From Planctomycetota bacterium (lineage in GTDB: Bacteria; Planctomycetota; UBA1135; GCA-002686595): a stretch of 33,427 bases of DNA. How positions within the stretch are numbered: the first letter of the stretch is position 1; each line of letters opens with the position of its first letter. Positions 1-8,684 of this stretch are shown here, in pieces. Location of the stretch: contig PKCK01000008.1 of assembly GCA_002862085.1 (NCBI GenBank), forward strand, positions 1 through 33,427, in the 5' to 3' direction. Under the pieces are notes generated by a model that had not been told where the DNA came from, did no database searches, and saw nothing but the letters and a program-made list of their open reading frames with translations. The position numbers and the translations under genes were made by a program.

Positions 1-57
1 GGCGTTCGCGGCCTGGGACTGAGTCAGGCTGACGAGGGCGAGGGCGGTGAGGAGCAT
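1..57 (-). CDS. N-terminus of a secreted protein, cut by the window edge
   Basis: Reading leftwards from an ATG at 57, the first 19 codons give MLLTALALVSLTQSQAANA. This is a hydrophobic stretch ending in small residues, as in a signal peptide cleaved around S-Q-A/A-N. The n-region has no lysine or arginine, which is a weak point. No Shine-Dalgarno is obvious. A short palindrome lies about 47 bases upstream (104-119). Nothing can be said about the mature protein because the gene leaves the window. Export is inferred from these residues only. Confidence 0.5.
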   Translation of the reverse strand, partial: MLLTALALVSLTQSQAANA

Positions 58-103
58 GTGCGGATTCGTCCCGGGAGGGAGCGGTGAAGGGCGCGCGGTG
101 AAG

Positions 104-119
104 CCCTTGAACTCAAGGG
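104..119. promoter_or_regulatory. 16-bp inverted repeat CCCTTGA-AC-TCAAGGG
   Basis: Two perfect 7-base arms are separated by two bases. The element sits between the 3' end of the transporter/sialidase gene (234) and the start of the exported protein at 57, about 47 bases upstream of that start. The position suits an operator for the leftward gene or a small hairpin in its leader. It has no T-run, so it is unlikely to be a terminator. Confidence 0.3.
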
Positions 120-233
120 TGCCCCATGGACGTGGCCCGGGGCCCAGAGGATCCCCGATGATCCCGGATATGGACGAGGGCCCGACCGGACGCTGCCCCT
201 TGCAGCGCTGGAGGAGCCAACGCCCAGGGGCGG

Positions 234-2504
234 TCAGCGCGCAGGAGCGTCGCTGGTGGGGCCCGCGCTCTCCGGGCCCTGCGCCGGACTGCGACGCTCG
301 ATTCGAGCCAGCCGGAGCCCCTCGGACCCGGTCCAGGCGGCCCACGCCGCCTCGGGACCCGCGGGTGCGAGGCTGAGGAGCCCGCTCCGCCGCCCCCCTT
401 CCACGGCCTCGATCCGGGCGGCGACGGTGGGTACGGCACCTCGCGCTACGAAGACGCATTCCCAGGCGGCTCGCTTCCCTTCCGCCGCCTCCGACGCGTC
501 GACGAGGTGCACGAGCGCGAAGACCCCGCCTCCCACCGGCACGACATCGACGCGCCCCAGGGTTCGGCCGGCAGCGAAGGTCCGAACCGCCCCGAAGCTC
601 ACGCCTCCGTCGTTCGACCACGCCAACCGGATCGCGAGCGCGGACTCACCAGCGTCGTCGATCACCTGGGTCGGCCACGACACGCAGACCTCGTCGCCCC
701 GTGCCGCGACGGCCGGACCGTCCACGGGCGCGCCCTGGATGATCCAACCGTCGGCATGCACGGGCGCAGGTGCTCTCCACGTTCCGTCGGGCTCGCGGCG
801 TACGACGGCGATGTCGCGCTCGTCGGTCGCGCTGCGATCGCGGTAGACGACCAGCAGCGCGCCGTCCTCGAGGGGCACGCAGTCCACGGGCCCCGCCTGG
901 GAGACGCGCGGATCGAGCAGCTCCTCGGACGAGAGCTGCCCGTCGGCGGCGACCGTGCGCGCCCACAGCGAGGTGCGCCGCTGCTCGCCGCCGGCGGCTG
1001 GCGTCGGGTCCACGCCCTCGCGGTCGTCCAGCCAGACGGCGACCGCCGAACCGTCCGGGCGCGCGGAGAGGTCGACGAATCCGTGCTCGATGCTGGTGAG
1101 GTCCTCGTGGAGCCAGCCGAGGCGACGGCCCGGGGGCCCGTCGTCCTCGAGCAGCAGTTCGACGCCATGGCCGTAGGGCTCGGCCCCCAGCCGCCGCGGC
1201 CGCGCGATCAGGAGCGCGCCGCTCGCGAGACGAACCCCGCGCGGGGTGTCGGCCCACGAGATGTACGGCCGCTGGCCGCCCGCCCCGTCGGCCGCGAGTC
1301 CGACCGCGCGCTCGTAAGGCGCGCCCAGGTCTCCGTCGCCGAGCAGCATGAGTCGCGGACCGCCGTCCGCGCTCGCGGGCTCCGGATCGGCGTGGACGAG
1401 CAGCGCAGGGGGCCGCGTCGAGGATGCCGTGAGTTCCGCGCCTGGCCGGTCGTGGACGAAGGTCGGGAATCGAGCGCCCGTCGGGCTCGGGCGCGAGACC
1501 CGCGTGATGACCGGTGCGAGGTCGCCGAGGTCGCGCACCGGCGTCCGCTCCCCGCCGAGGAGGATCCCCGCGACGCCGCTGAATCCCGTGAGCGCACCCA
1601 GCACGCCGAGCCATCCCACGCGCTGACCGATCAGGAGCGCGAGGGGAAGCGTGAAGAGCGGGGTCGATGCGAAGAGCACCGCCGCGATCCCGCTGGGGAG
1701 CTCGCGCAGGGCGTAGTGGTAGGGCACGAGGCCGCAGATCGCGCAGCCGACCCCCGTCAGCGCCGCGGCGCCCCAGACCCCGCCAGGGCCCGGCGCGGCG
1801 AAGAGCGGCTGGAAGAGGCGCGACATCTCGGCGCCCGGTGACGACCGGCGGCCGAGCCCCAGCACCAGCGCCATCGGGAACGCGCCGAGCGCTCCTCCAG
1901 CCAGCCGGATGAATCCGCCGGGACACACGCCGACCTCGTCGAAGCGTCCGTTCCCGAGGGGCACGGACGCGCCCATCGCGAGGGCCGCGAGGAGCGCGAG
2001 GACGACGCCGACGGAGAAGCTCCCTTTCCGGGAACCTTCGGTCCGCGAGCCGCGGCCGGCGGGGTCGGCCACGACGAGCAGGACACCTGCGAGCACCACG
2101 CCGATGAACACCAGCGCTCCGCGGTTCAGCCGATCGCCCACGATCGGCACGGCCAGCAGCGTCGCGATCGGGACGTTGAGCAGCACGACCGTCGCAGCCG
2201 TCTGCACGCCGCAGCGCGTCAACGCCGCGAAGTACAGCGAGTCGGCGACCGAGAAGCCGAGGAAGCCGGAGAGGAACAGCCACCCCCACGCCTCGCCCAC
2301 GGGCCACCGCCCCCCGAGGACCAGCGTGGCCAGGAAGAAACTGACGGCAGCCAACCCGTTCTTGAACAGGTTGGCTGCCGCTGGCGAGACCCTGCCGTGG
2401 GACAGGAGCCTCGAGAACGCGATGGATGCGAAGGCCCAGCTCGCGGCCGCGGAGAGCGCGGCGAGAACGGGGCCTGTCGCGACGGCGCCTGAGGGGTCGG
2501 GCAT
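234..2504 (-). CDS. EamA/DMT transporter fused to a sialidase-like beta-propeller
   Basis: The protein has 756 residues. Residues 8-320 form an EamA (drug/metabolite transporter) unit of two five-helix repeats, for example helices near 50-65, 75-95, 102-122, 130-147, 165-182 and 243-318. Residues about 350-735 match a sialidase/BNR-type propeller family: EHGFVDL at 473-479, VWLDDRE at 490-496, VYRDRS at 553-558, 'GWIIQGAPVDGPAVAARGD' at 586-604, and an Asp-box SNDGGVSF at 630-637. The two halves are in one frame with no stop between them, joined by a linker at about 321-350. The chosen ATG starts just before the first helix; the reading frame stays open upstream but looks non-coding. Substrate is unknown. 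A ten-helix EamA would leave its C-terminus inside the cell, which is odd for a sialidase-like domain. Both domain calls are firm; that the fusion is real rather than an assembly or sequencing artefact is less certain. Confidence 0.75.
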   Translation of the reverse strand: MPDPSGAVATGPVLAALSAAASWAFASIAFSRLLSHGRVSPAAANLFKNGLAAVSFFLATLVLGGRWPVGEAWGWLFLSGFLGFSVADSLYFAALTRCGVQTAATVVLLNVPIATLLAVPIVGDRLNRGALVFIGVVLAGVLLVVADPAGRGSRTEGSRKGSFSVGVVLALLAALAMGASVPLGNGRFDEVGVCPGGFIRLAGGALGAFPMALVLGLGRRSSPGAEMSRLFQPLFAAPGPGGVWGAAALTGVGCAICGLVPYHYALRELPSGIAAVLFASTPLFTLPLALLIGQRVGWLGVLGALTGFSGVAGILLGGERTPVRDLGDLAPVITRVSRPSPTGARFPTFVHDRPGAELTASSTRPPALLVHADPEPASADGGPRLMLLGDGDLGAPYERAVGLAADGAGGQRPYISWADTPRGVRLASGALLIARPRRLGAEPYGHGVELLLEDDGPPGRRLGWLHEDLTSIEHGFVDLSARPDGSAVAVWLDDREGVDPTPAAGGEQRRTSLWARTVAADGQLSSEELLDPRVSQAGPVDCVPLEDGALLVVYRDRSATDERDIAVVRREPDGTWRAPAPVHADGWIIQGAPVDGPAVAARGDEVCVSWPTQVIDDAGESALAIRLAWSNDGGVSFGAVRTFAAGRTLGRVDVVPVGGGVFALVHLVDASEAAEGKRAAWECVFVARGAVPTVAARIEAVEGGRRSGLLSLAPAGPEAAWAAWTGSEGLRLARIERRSPAQGPESAGPTSDAPAR

Positions 2505-2544
2505 CGGTGGGAGCGCGCCTCGGCGCGCTGGCCCTGACCCGGGA

Positions 2545-2706
2545 TCAGCCCTTCGGCTCGGGCTTCTCGGCGGCCTGGGGCTGGGCGGAGACGCCCTTGC
2601 GCGCCTCCTTCCGGGCGAGCAGGTACTTGCCCGAACCCATGCCGATCTTGCGGACGCGGCGTCGGCCGCGCGTGGGGCCGCCTGCTTTGAACTGGGACTT
2701 CGCCAT
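2545..2706 (-). CDS. small basic protein, 53 aa
   Basis: The protein starts MAKSQFKAGGPTRGRRRVRK and is rich in Arg, Lys and Gly, with an Ala/Pro/Glu tail ending EKPEPKG. Its core, TRGRRRVRKIGMGSGKY, faintly recalls small ribosome-associated proteins of the bTHX type, but I do not recognise it firmly. High basic content suggests RNA or DNA binding. It lies 40 bases upstream of the transporter/sialidase gene on the same strand, so the two may be co-transcribed. A perfect 8-bp hairpin (2725-2744) sits 19 bases before its ATG, where it could affect translation. The ORF could be extended upstream by 15 codons, but that stretch consists of the hairpin and looks non-coding. Confidence 0.6.
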   Translation of the reverse strand: MAKSQFKAGGPTRGRRRVRKIGMGSGKYLLARKEARKGVSAQPQAAEKPEPKG

Positions 2707-2724
2707 GGATCGTGTGGTCGTCTG

Positions 2725-2744
2725 GCTCTCGCCTTCGCGAGAGC
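2725..2744 (-). promoter_or_regulatory. leader hairpin before the small basic protein
   Basis: GCTCTCGC and GCGAGAGC form a perfect 8-bp stem around a 4-base loop (GAAG in the minus-strand transcript). It ends 19 bases upstream of the ATG at 2706. No T-run follows, so it is more likely a leader structure, possibly a binding site for the basic protein itself, than a terminator. Function is inferred. Confidence 0.4.
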
Positions 2745-2901
2745 GGCCCAAGAGGGTAGGGACGCCCCCAGCCGGTGTCGAGGGTCAGGGCGAGAACTCC
2801 GGACGGGCTGGCGATCAGAGCGCGGCCGACCGGGCCCCAGGCCCCGGAAGGGAGCCGGATCGGGGCCTCGGGCGGGCACGAGCGCCCACTAGACTCCCCT
2901 C

Positions 2902-3630
2902 ATGGCGCGCCGCCGGATCTTCATCGGAGACCTCCAGGGCTGCCGCGAGGAGTTCGAGCAGCTGCTCGAGGTCCTGCGGTACGACCCCGCTTCCGACGAC
3001 CTCCATCCCGTCGGGGACCTCGTCAACCGCGGCCCCGACTCCGTGGGCTGCCTCCGCCTGGCCCGCGCCCTGGGGGCCACGCCGGTGCTCGGCAACCACG
3101 ACGTCCACCTCCTTCGCCAGCGCCGCGATCCTCAGCTGCGGGGCAACAGGCGAACCCTCGAGGCCCTCGCAGCCGCCGACGACGGAGAGTCGCTGCTCGA
3201 CTGGCTCGACGAGCAGCCCCTCGTCCTCTCCTGGGAGGACGTCCTGGTGGTCCACGCCGGGGTCCATCCGCAGTGGGAGGACCCGGCCGCCGTCCTCGCC
3301 GGGCGCTCGCACCTCGATCCGGAGGACGCGGCCGTCGAGTTCGCCGTCAGAGCGCGCTACTGCGACGCCGGCGGAGCGACGCCGCCGGGTGGTCACTGGC
3401 CGCCGCCGGGAGCCCCCTTCGTCCCTTGGGACGAGCACTGGCGCGCGCGCGAGGCGGAGCCGCGCACCGTGGTCTTCGGGCACTGGGCGCGCCGCGGACT
3501 CGTCGCCCTCGACCGGACGCGTGGGCTGGACACGGGCTGCGTCTACGGAGGCGCGATGACGGCGTGGATCGCGGAGGAGGACCGGCTGGTCAGCGTGCCT
3601 GCGCGACGCGTCTGGCACGGGGCAGGATGA
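2902..3630 (+). CDS. apaH: ApaH-type symmetrical diadenosine tetraphosphatase
   Basis: This 242-residue calcineurin-type metallophosphoesterase should split Ap4A symmetrically into two ADP. Metal-binding motifs are GDLQG at 9-13, GDLVNRG at 38-44, GNHD at 64-67, HAGVHP near 115 and GHW near 194. The combination of GDxQG and the GDLVNRGPDS spacing is typical of ApaH. It is shorter than the E. coli enzyme (about 280 aa), mainly at the C-terminus. The ATG at 2902 is preceded by TAGACT at 2890-2895, a possible -10 box very close to the start, which would give a leaderless or nearly leaderless message. The stop overlaps the next gene's start (ATGA), so the two are translationally coupled. A broader serine/threonine phosphatase role cannot be excluded. 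Confidence 0.88.
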   Translation: MARRRIFIGDLQGCREEFEQLLEVLRYDPASDDLHPVGDLVNRGPDSVGCLRLARALGATPVLGNHDVHLLRQRRDPQLRGNRRTLEALAAADDGESLLDWLDEQPLVLSWEDVLVVHAGVHPQWEDPAAVLAGRSHLDPEDAAVEFAVRARYCDAGGATPPGGHWPPPGAPFVPWDEHWRAREAEPRTVVFGHWARRGLVALDRTRGLDTGCVYGGAMTAWIAEEDRLVSVPARRVWHGAG

Positions 3631-4433
3631 GCGGAAAAGCACGCTACGAGGAGCTCGACTGGTACGAGACCCCGCGCTACTACGACGCGATCTTCGACGT
3701 CGACACGGACGTCGAAGCGCGATTCCTGGAGGACGCCTACGCGGCGCACTCGAGCCTGCCCGAGCGGCCGCGAGTTCCTCTCCGCGTCCTCGAGCCCGCG
3801 TGCGGCTCCGGCCGGCTGATGGTCGAGATGGCGCGACGCGGATGGCGCCCCCACGGCTTCGACCTGACCCCGGAGATGGTCGCGTACGCGCGTGAGCGAC
3901 TCACCCACGAGGGTCTCCAGGGCACCGTCGCGCGCGGGGACATGGCCGACTTCCGTACCCGCGGCCGGTTCGACCTCGCTCACTGCCTCGTGAGCACCTT
4001 CAAGTACCTCCTCACCGAAGGAGCCGCCCGCGGACACCTCCGCTCGGTGGCGCGCGCCCTGCGGCCGGGCGGGATCTACTGCCTGGGTTTCCATCTGACC
4101 GACTACGGCAGGACCAGGGGGTCGAGAGAGCGCTGGAAGGTCGAGCGAGACGGGGCGCTCGTGGACTGCACGATCGAGGGATGGGCGGCGAACCGACGCA
4201 CCCGCCTCGAACCCGTGGAGTCACGGATGAGGGTCCTGGAGGACGGCGTCGAGAAACGCGCGCGGACGCGCTGGAACTTCCGCACCTACGACGCACGCCA
4301 GGTCCGCGCGCTGCTCCGCAGCGTCCCGGAGCTGGAGCACGTCGCGACCTACGACTTCCACTACGCCATCGACGAGCCCCAGAAGCTGTCCGACGAGCAG
4401 GGCGACACGCTGCTGGTGCTGCGCCGCCTGTGA
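3627..4433 (+). CDS. class I SAM-dependent methyltransferase
   Basis: The 268-residue protein has a Rossmann methyltransferase core. Motif I is VLEPACGSGRLMVEMARRG (about 55-73), followed by GFDLTPEMVAYARERL (motif II), a GDMADF acidic motif and the post-core 'ALRPGGIYCLGFHL' strand. The N-terminus YEELDWYETPRYYDAIFD resembles methyltransferases of unknown small-molecule substrate. It overlaps apaH by four bases (ATGA) and is presumably expressed with it. It converges on thiD, 18 bases away, without a clear terminator. The substrate cannot be told from sequence. Confidence 0.85.
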   Translation: MSGKARYEELDWYETPRYYDAIFDVDTDVEARFLEDAYAAHSSLPERPRVPLRVLEPACGSGRLMVEMARRGWRPHGFDLTPEMVAYARERLTHEGLQGTVARGDMADFRTRGRFDLAHCLVSTFKYLLTEGAARGHLRSVARALRPGGIYCLGFHLTDYGRTRGSRERWKVERDGALVDCTIEGWAANRRTRLEPVESRMRVLEDGVEKRARTRWNFRTYDARQVRALLRSVPELEHVATYDFHYAIDEPQKLSDEQGDTLLVLRRL

Positions 4434-4451
4434 GACCGCGAGGGAAGAACT

Positions 4452-5306
4452 TCAGTGCAGCAGCGCGGTCGCTCCCCCACCAGGAGGGTCGGTCAGCCCG
4501 CGCATGAGCGCCGCGCGGACGTAGGCGCGGGCGTGAGACACCGCTGCGCTCGGGGATTCTCCCAGCAGCAGTCGAGCCGCGATGGCCGCCGAGAGGGTGC
4601 AGCCACCGCCGTGCACGCGGACCGCGGGCACGCGGTCGTGCTCGAGGGCCAGTGACGCGGCATCCGGCAGCGCGAGCACGTCGATCGCGCGCGGCCCGAG
4701 ATCCACGCGGCCGCCCTTCAAGAGAACGGCGTCCGCTCCCAGCGTCAGGAGCCGTTCGGCCTGCTCGTGGAGCTGCGAGAGGGACTGCGCCGGCTCCACG
4801 CCCAGAAGCAGCCCCGCCTCGTGGGTGTTCGGCGTCAGGAGAGCCGCGCAGGGCACGAGGGCCACCAGCGCCGCGACGGCGTCCTCGTCCAGGAGTGACT
4901 CACCACCCGCTGCGACCATGACGGGATCGAGCACCACGGGAACATCGGGGCGGCTGGCGAGCACTTCGGCCACGGCCGCCGTCACCTCGGAGGAGCCGAG
5001 CATTCCGACCTTGATCGCCCCGACCTCGAGGTCCTCGAGGACGGCGCGCACCTGGTGCGCCACGAATCCGGCGGGGACCGGATGGACCGCTTGAACCCCG
5101 CGCGTGTTCTGCGCCGTCAGCGCCGTGATCGCCGCGGCGCCGTGGACGCCCTGGGCGGCGAAGGTCTTGAGGTCGGCCTGGATGCCAGCACCGCCCGAGG
5201 GGTCGGAGCCGGCGATGGAGAGAGCGGTTCTGGTCACGAGGGCGGGTCGATCGACGGTGGAGCCGGGGCGGTGTCGTGCATTCGCCCGGAGTGGAGCCCT
5301 GGACAT
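4452..5306 (-). CDS. thiD: hydroxymethylpyrimidine (phosphomethylpyrimidine) kinase ThiD
   Basis: This 284-residue ribokinase-fold enzyme of thiamine synthesis phosphorylates HMP and HMP-P. Residues 29-47, including [17 protein letters not shown], form the substrate and glycine motif. VGMLGS is at 100-105, LDPVMVA at 126-132, TPNTHEA at 158-164 and LLKGG at 195-199. The anion-hole segment is [13 protein letters not shown] at 231-243, with Cys236 where most PfkB kinases have Asp, as is normal for ThiD; the usual GTGC is GGGC here. The start is uncertain: ATG at 5306, or GTG at 5237, which would place the conserved IAGSD near residue 8 as in most homologues. No TPP riboswitch motif was found upstream. 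Confidence 0.9.
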   Translation of the reverse strand: MSRAPLRANARHRPGSTVDRPALVTRTALSIAGSDPSGGAGIQADLKTFAAQGVHGAAAITALTAQNTRGVQAVHPVPAGFVAHQVRAVLEDLEVGAIKVGMLGSSEVTAAVAEVLASRPDVPVVLDPVMVAAGGESLLDEDAVAALVALVPCAALLTPNTHEAGLLLGVEPAQSLSQLHEQAERLLTLGADAVLLKGGRVDLGPRAIDVLALPDAASLALEHDRVPAVRVHGGGCTLSAAIAARLLLGESPSAAVSHARAYVRAALMRGLTDPPGGGATALLH

Positions 5307-5571
5307 CGCGGAGCCGCGAAGCAGCGCCGGGGCGGCAGCCGTCGCGAACTCCGAGACACCCGACCGCGTCCGAACTCGACCGTGGGAGACGCCGGGGAAG
5401 CGATCACCGACGGAGCGCGGTGCTTGGCTCGATCGGGAGCCCTGGCCGTGCGCCGCGGGGCAGCGCCGGCGCGGCTCCGCCGATCGACGCGGCGAGGCGC
5501 GTGGTGCGAATCGGCGCGGCGACGAGTACGGTACGGCGCGCTCCCCTCCCACCTCCTCCCCACGCTTTCCG

Positions 5572-7080
5572 ATGCGCATGAGAAGGCTCCTCCCTCTGAC
5601 CGCCGCGGCCGCGCTCGCGTCCGCAGCGAGCGCTGCCCCCCAGGTCCACTACCACCCCAGCGGCCAGCCCTGGTCCCAGCGCGCGCGCAGCGGACCCGAC
5701 GCTGAGTGCCCCGGATGGTTCTACAACCTGGGCATCACCGGGATCCGCGTGCGCCTCGTCGAGGACGCGCCGACCGTTCTGCGCGTCGGACACGTGCTCT
5801 CGGGGAGCCCCGCCGAGGGTCGCCTCCAGCCGGGCGACGACATCGTCGGTGCGGGCGGTCAGGCCTTCCAGACGCCCCATCGCAATGGCTACGGCATGGA
5901 CGTCTTCGGGCCGAAGGGGCCCATCGAGGACTTCGCGAAGGCCCTCGACGCGGCGTTGTCGGACCCCAAGGGCCGGCCGCGCCTCACGCTCGAGGTCCGA
6001 CGCGGCGAAGAGACCTTCACGCCCACCCTCGCGCTGCCGCGCCGGGCGGCGACCTTCGGCGACGACTTCCCCTTCGACGACCGCAGCGCCGCGCTCCTCG
6101 AACGGCTCCGCGACCACCTCGCGGAGCAGCAGCGCGACGACGGCTCCTTCGGCAACCCGGTCCACGACACCTTCGCGCCCCTCGCTCTCCTGGGGAGCAA
6201 GAAGGCGGCGCACCGCAAGGCCGCGCTCGAGAACGCGCGCTATCACGCGCGCACCACGAGTCGCGAGGACGATCGCTGGCTCGTCAACTGGCACTACACG
6301 TCGGCGGCGCTCGTCCTCAGCGAGGTTCAACTCGCCACGGGCGACCGCAAGCTCCTGCCCGAGCTCGAAGAGGTCCGCGACTTCCTCCTCGGCACCCAGT
6401 ACCTCGACCTCTCCCAGGTGAACCCGAAGGTCAAGGAGTCCCATCCGGACTCGTACCCGAAGAACGGTGACCAGCAGCACGGTGGCTGGGGCCACAACCC
6501 GGGCTTCGAGGGCTACGGCCCCATCGCCATGATCACCGGGCAGGCCGCACTGGGGCTCGCGATGATCGAGCGCTGCGGGATCGACGTCCCCGACGACCGG
6601 CAGCGGGCCGCTTACGCCTTCCTGAAGCGCGGCACGGGCCGCAACGGCTACCTGTGGTACGGCGACAGCGCGGCCGGCGACCGGAACTGGGCGGACATGG
6701 GGCGGACCGGGACCTCGGCGATCGCCCACTGGATGAGCCCCTTCGACGAGGATCGCTCGCAGGCGCGACTGCACGCGGCGGTCATGTCCGAGCACCCCGA
6801 GAGCTTCCCCGACACCCACGGGTCTCCGCTCATGGGGATGGGCTTCAGCGCGCTGGGCGCGAGCGTCGACCCCGAGCGCTTCGCCGAGGTGATCCGCGCG
6901 AACCGCTGGTGGTTCGTGCTCGCGGAGTGTCCCGACGGGACCTTCCACTACCAGCCCAACCGAGACAACGCCGGGTACGGCTCCGACGCCAGACTCCTCG
7001 CGACCGCAGTGACGGCCTTCATCCTCTCGATCCCCGAGGGGCGCCTCGAGGTGACCGGACAGTTCGCGGCCGGGAAGTAG
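5572..7080 (+). CDS. secreted protein with PDZ domain and alpha-toroid (DUF6288-like)
   Basis: The 502-residue protein begins [21 protein letters not shown], a clear signal peptide with Ala-x-Ala cleavage. A PDZ-like domain spans about 50-140: 'ITGIRVRL', then '[22 protein letters not shown]', with a GxP-type carboxylate-binding segment. The rest is alpha-helical with repeating motifs such as [54 protein letters not shown] and [19 protein letters not shown], like prenyltransferase/squalene-cyclase (alpha/alpha) toroids. This layout resembles the DUF6288 proteins of planctomycetes and related phyla; that label is from memory. It acts outside the cytoplasm; the substrate is unknown. It is divergent from thiD, and the 265-bp gap between them holds no recognisable element. 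Confidence 0.75.
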   Translation: MRMRRLLPLTAAAALASAASAAPQVHYHPSGQPWSQRARSGPDAECPGWFYNLGITGIRVRLVEDAPTVLRVGHVLSGSPAEGRLQPGDDIVGAGGQAFQTPHRNGYGMDVFGPKGPIEDFAKALDAALSDPKGRPRLTLEVRRGEETFTPTLALPRRAATFGDDFPFDDRSAALLERLRDHLAEQQRDDGSFGNPVHDTFAPLALLGSKKAAHRKAALENARYHARTTSREDDRWLVNWHYTSAALVLSEVQLATGDRKLLPELEEVRDFLLGTQYLDLSQVNPKVKESHPDSYPKNGDQQHGGWGHNPGFEGYGPIAMITGQAALGLAMIERCGIDVPDDRQRAAYAFLKRGTGRNGYLWYGDSAAGDRNWADMGRTGTSAIAHWMSPFDEDRSQARLHAAVMSEHPESFPDTHGSPLMGMGFSALGASVDPERFAEVIRANRWWFVLAECPDGTFHYQPNRDNAGYGSDARLLATAVTAFILSIPEGRLEVTGQFAAGK

Positions 7081-7128
7081 GCGGCGCCCAGGACGAGCAG
7101 ACTCGCCCTCCGCGCAGCGACCCGGGAC

Positions 7129-8496
7129 TCAGTTGAAGTCGATTCGCAGCCCTTCCGTGAAGTTCGACGTGGGAGACCCGTTCGACACGTCCCGGTGCCA
7201 GAACTGGTAGTACCAGGTCTCACCTGCGACTGCGGAGACGAGGCCGCCGCCGATGGGCTGAGCGTCGAGCGACCACTCACCCAGTTCGGTGCTGAGGGAG
7301 ACGGTCCCGTTGGGCCCGGAGTTCTTGATCTGGTAGGGCTCGTCGAGGCGCCCGATGGGTTGTCCGAGGCAGAGGTTGCCGTCGGAGCCGCCGGGGTTGT
7401 TGTCCTGATCGGGCGCGCGGGCGACGAGGAAGAAGCCGAAGACGTTCGGCGGCAGGTCCGAGCAGCTCAGCGTCAGACGCTCCTGGGAGGCGATCGAGCG
7501 TCCCGTGGCCTGGATCCGGCCGATCACTCCGGTGCTGTTGCGCTCGGCGATGCAGAAGCTCCGGCCGACTTCGGAACCGGGTCCCTCGGCCGCGAACATG
7601 CGCAGATACGTCGAACCGAAAGGGCGCGAGCCTTGCCCGCAGCCGACGCCGTTCGAGTAGATGGGAGGTGTCCGGACGGTCGTCGCACCGTCCGTCAGCG
7701 TCCACCCGTCGAGGGCGCCGAAGCCGGTCGTCCCGCAGCTTGTGGTCGCCTCCGTCGGGTCCAGGAAATAAGTGCCCGCCCCGTACCCTCCGATGCCGAC
7801 GGTGAAATCGGGATCGCCGGCGAAGAAGATCCCCGCCGACCGTCCACCCGGCACGCCGCGGTACTTGATGCCGTAGGCGAAGCTGTCCAGAGCAGGGTCG
7901 TCGTGCCAGCCCAGCCCGGCTTGACCGCCGTCACCGGTCAGCGCGAACTCTGAGCCGCCGGTGAGATCGACGGTCACCGTCCAGCAGCCGTTCGCCGGGA
8001 GATTGGCGAGGGGCACTGTCGCGTTGGGCGCGGCGGTGGATGCCGGATCGACCGCGGGATCGAAGGACTCGTAGAAGGTGTACGTCCAGCCCGACGACAT
8101 CGGCGTCGTCTCGAAGTCGCAGTAGCGAATCTCGAAACCGGTGATCTGGTAGGTGATCCGGTCCGGCTCCGTTCCGAATCCGACCGTGCCGTTGCCGCGG
8201 GCCGGCAGCACGCCCTCGTCGTAGGCGACTTGCCCCGGATACTGGAGCGAACCGATCCCGACGGTGTAGAGCCCGCTGACGTTGGAGGTGTTGGAGTACA
8301 CGACCTCCTGACCGTCCGGAACGACCCGGCGGAACGCCGACCGCGTCCAGGTACCGGTGGCGACGTGGTAGGTCCCCCCGTCCTTGACAGCGACGGGGGC
8401 GCGGCGGACGAGCGACGGAGCGGCAGGCGACTGCAGCGGCGCGACGGCGGATCCGGCCTGGAGGAGGACGGACGACAGCAGGAGGGTTGCTGACAT
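7129..8496 (-). CDS. large secreted protein with shared C-terminal beta domain
   Basis: This 455-residue protein starts MSATLLLSSVLLQAGSAVA, a signal-peptide-like hydrophobic stretch without a basic n-region, so the start is open to doubt. The body is Gly/Thr/Ser/Asp rich and beta-like, for example 'NGTVGFGTEPDRITYQITGF', which is repetitive in feel but not a named domain to me. The last 150 residues read NSTGVIGRIQATG...DLPPNVFGFFLVAR...GNLCLGQPIGRL...AGETWYYQFWHRD...SNFTEGLRIDFN. The same pattern closes the protein at 29741-31576. It probably works at the cell surface, and the C-terminal domain may be a sorting or anchoring module. It converges on the PDZ protein, with 48 bases between them. 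Confidence 0.75.
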   Translation of the reverse strand: MSATLLLSSVLLQAGSAVAPLQSPAAPSLVRRAPVAVKDGGTYHVATGTWTRSAFRRVVPDGQEVVYSNTSNVSGLYTVGIGSLQYPGQVAYDEGVLPARGNGTVGFGTEPDRITYQITGFEIRYCDFETTPMSSGWTYTFYESFDPAVDPASTAAPNATVPLANLPANGCWTVTVDLTGGSEFALTGDGGQAGLGWHDDPALDSFAYGIKYRGVPGGRSAGIFFAGDPDFTVGIGGYGAGTYFLDPTEATTSCGTTGFGALDGWTLTDGATTVRTPPIYSNGVGCGQGSRPFGSTYLRMFAAEGPGSEVGRSFCIAERNSTGVIGRIQATGRSIASQERLTLSCSDLPPNVFGFFLVARAPDQDNNPGGSDGNLCLGQPIGRLDEPYQIKNSGPNGTVSLSTELGEWSLDAQPIGGGLVSAVAGETWYYQFWHRDVSNGSPTSNFTEGLRIDFN

Positions 8497-8565
8497 GGCA
8501 GGGATCGACTTCGAGACGAGACTCGCGGGCGCGGCCTCGCGGGGGGGCGCGGCCGGGTGTCTCAA

Positions 8566-8593
8566 AGTATCGCAAACGCGAAAAAGTCTTCAC
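8566..8593 (-). promoter_or_regulatory. candidate sigma70-like promoter for the secreted protein at 7129-8496
   Basis: On the minus strand GTGAAG (8593-8588) and GATACT (8571-8566) are 16 bases apart, and GATACT is preceded by TG as an extended -10. This A/T-richer patch stands out in a GC-rich intergenic region and lies about 70 bases before the ATG at 8496. It is pattern-based only. Confidence 0.35.
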
Positions 8594-8684
8594 CCCTGGA
8601 GTCTTCCGCGTCACCCGACCCCGGACCGAGATCCCGGGGATCGGGGTTCGCCCTCGATCCGACCCTGCGGCGGCCTCGTGCGGC

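Noticed and set aside
646..2307. Long minus-strand ORF of 553 codons overlapping the transporter/sialidase gene
   Set aside because: Arg/Pro/Ala-rich shadow of the real frame in GC-rich DNA, with no domain or membrane pattern.
5307..5571. Possible TPP riboswitch upstream of thiD
   Set aside because: The conserved CUGAGA and ACC-UGAUC-type elements were not found on the minus strand.
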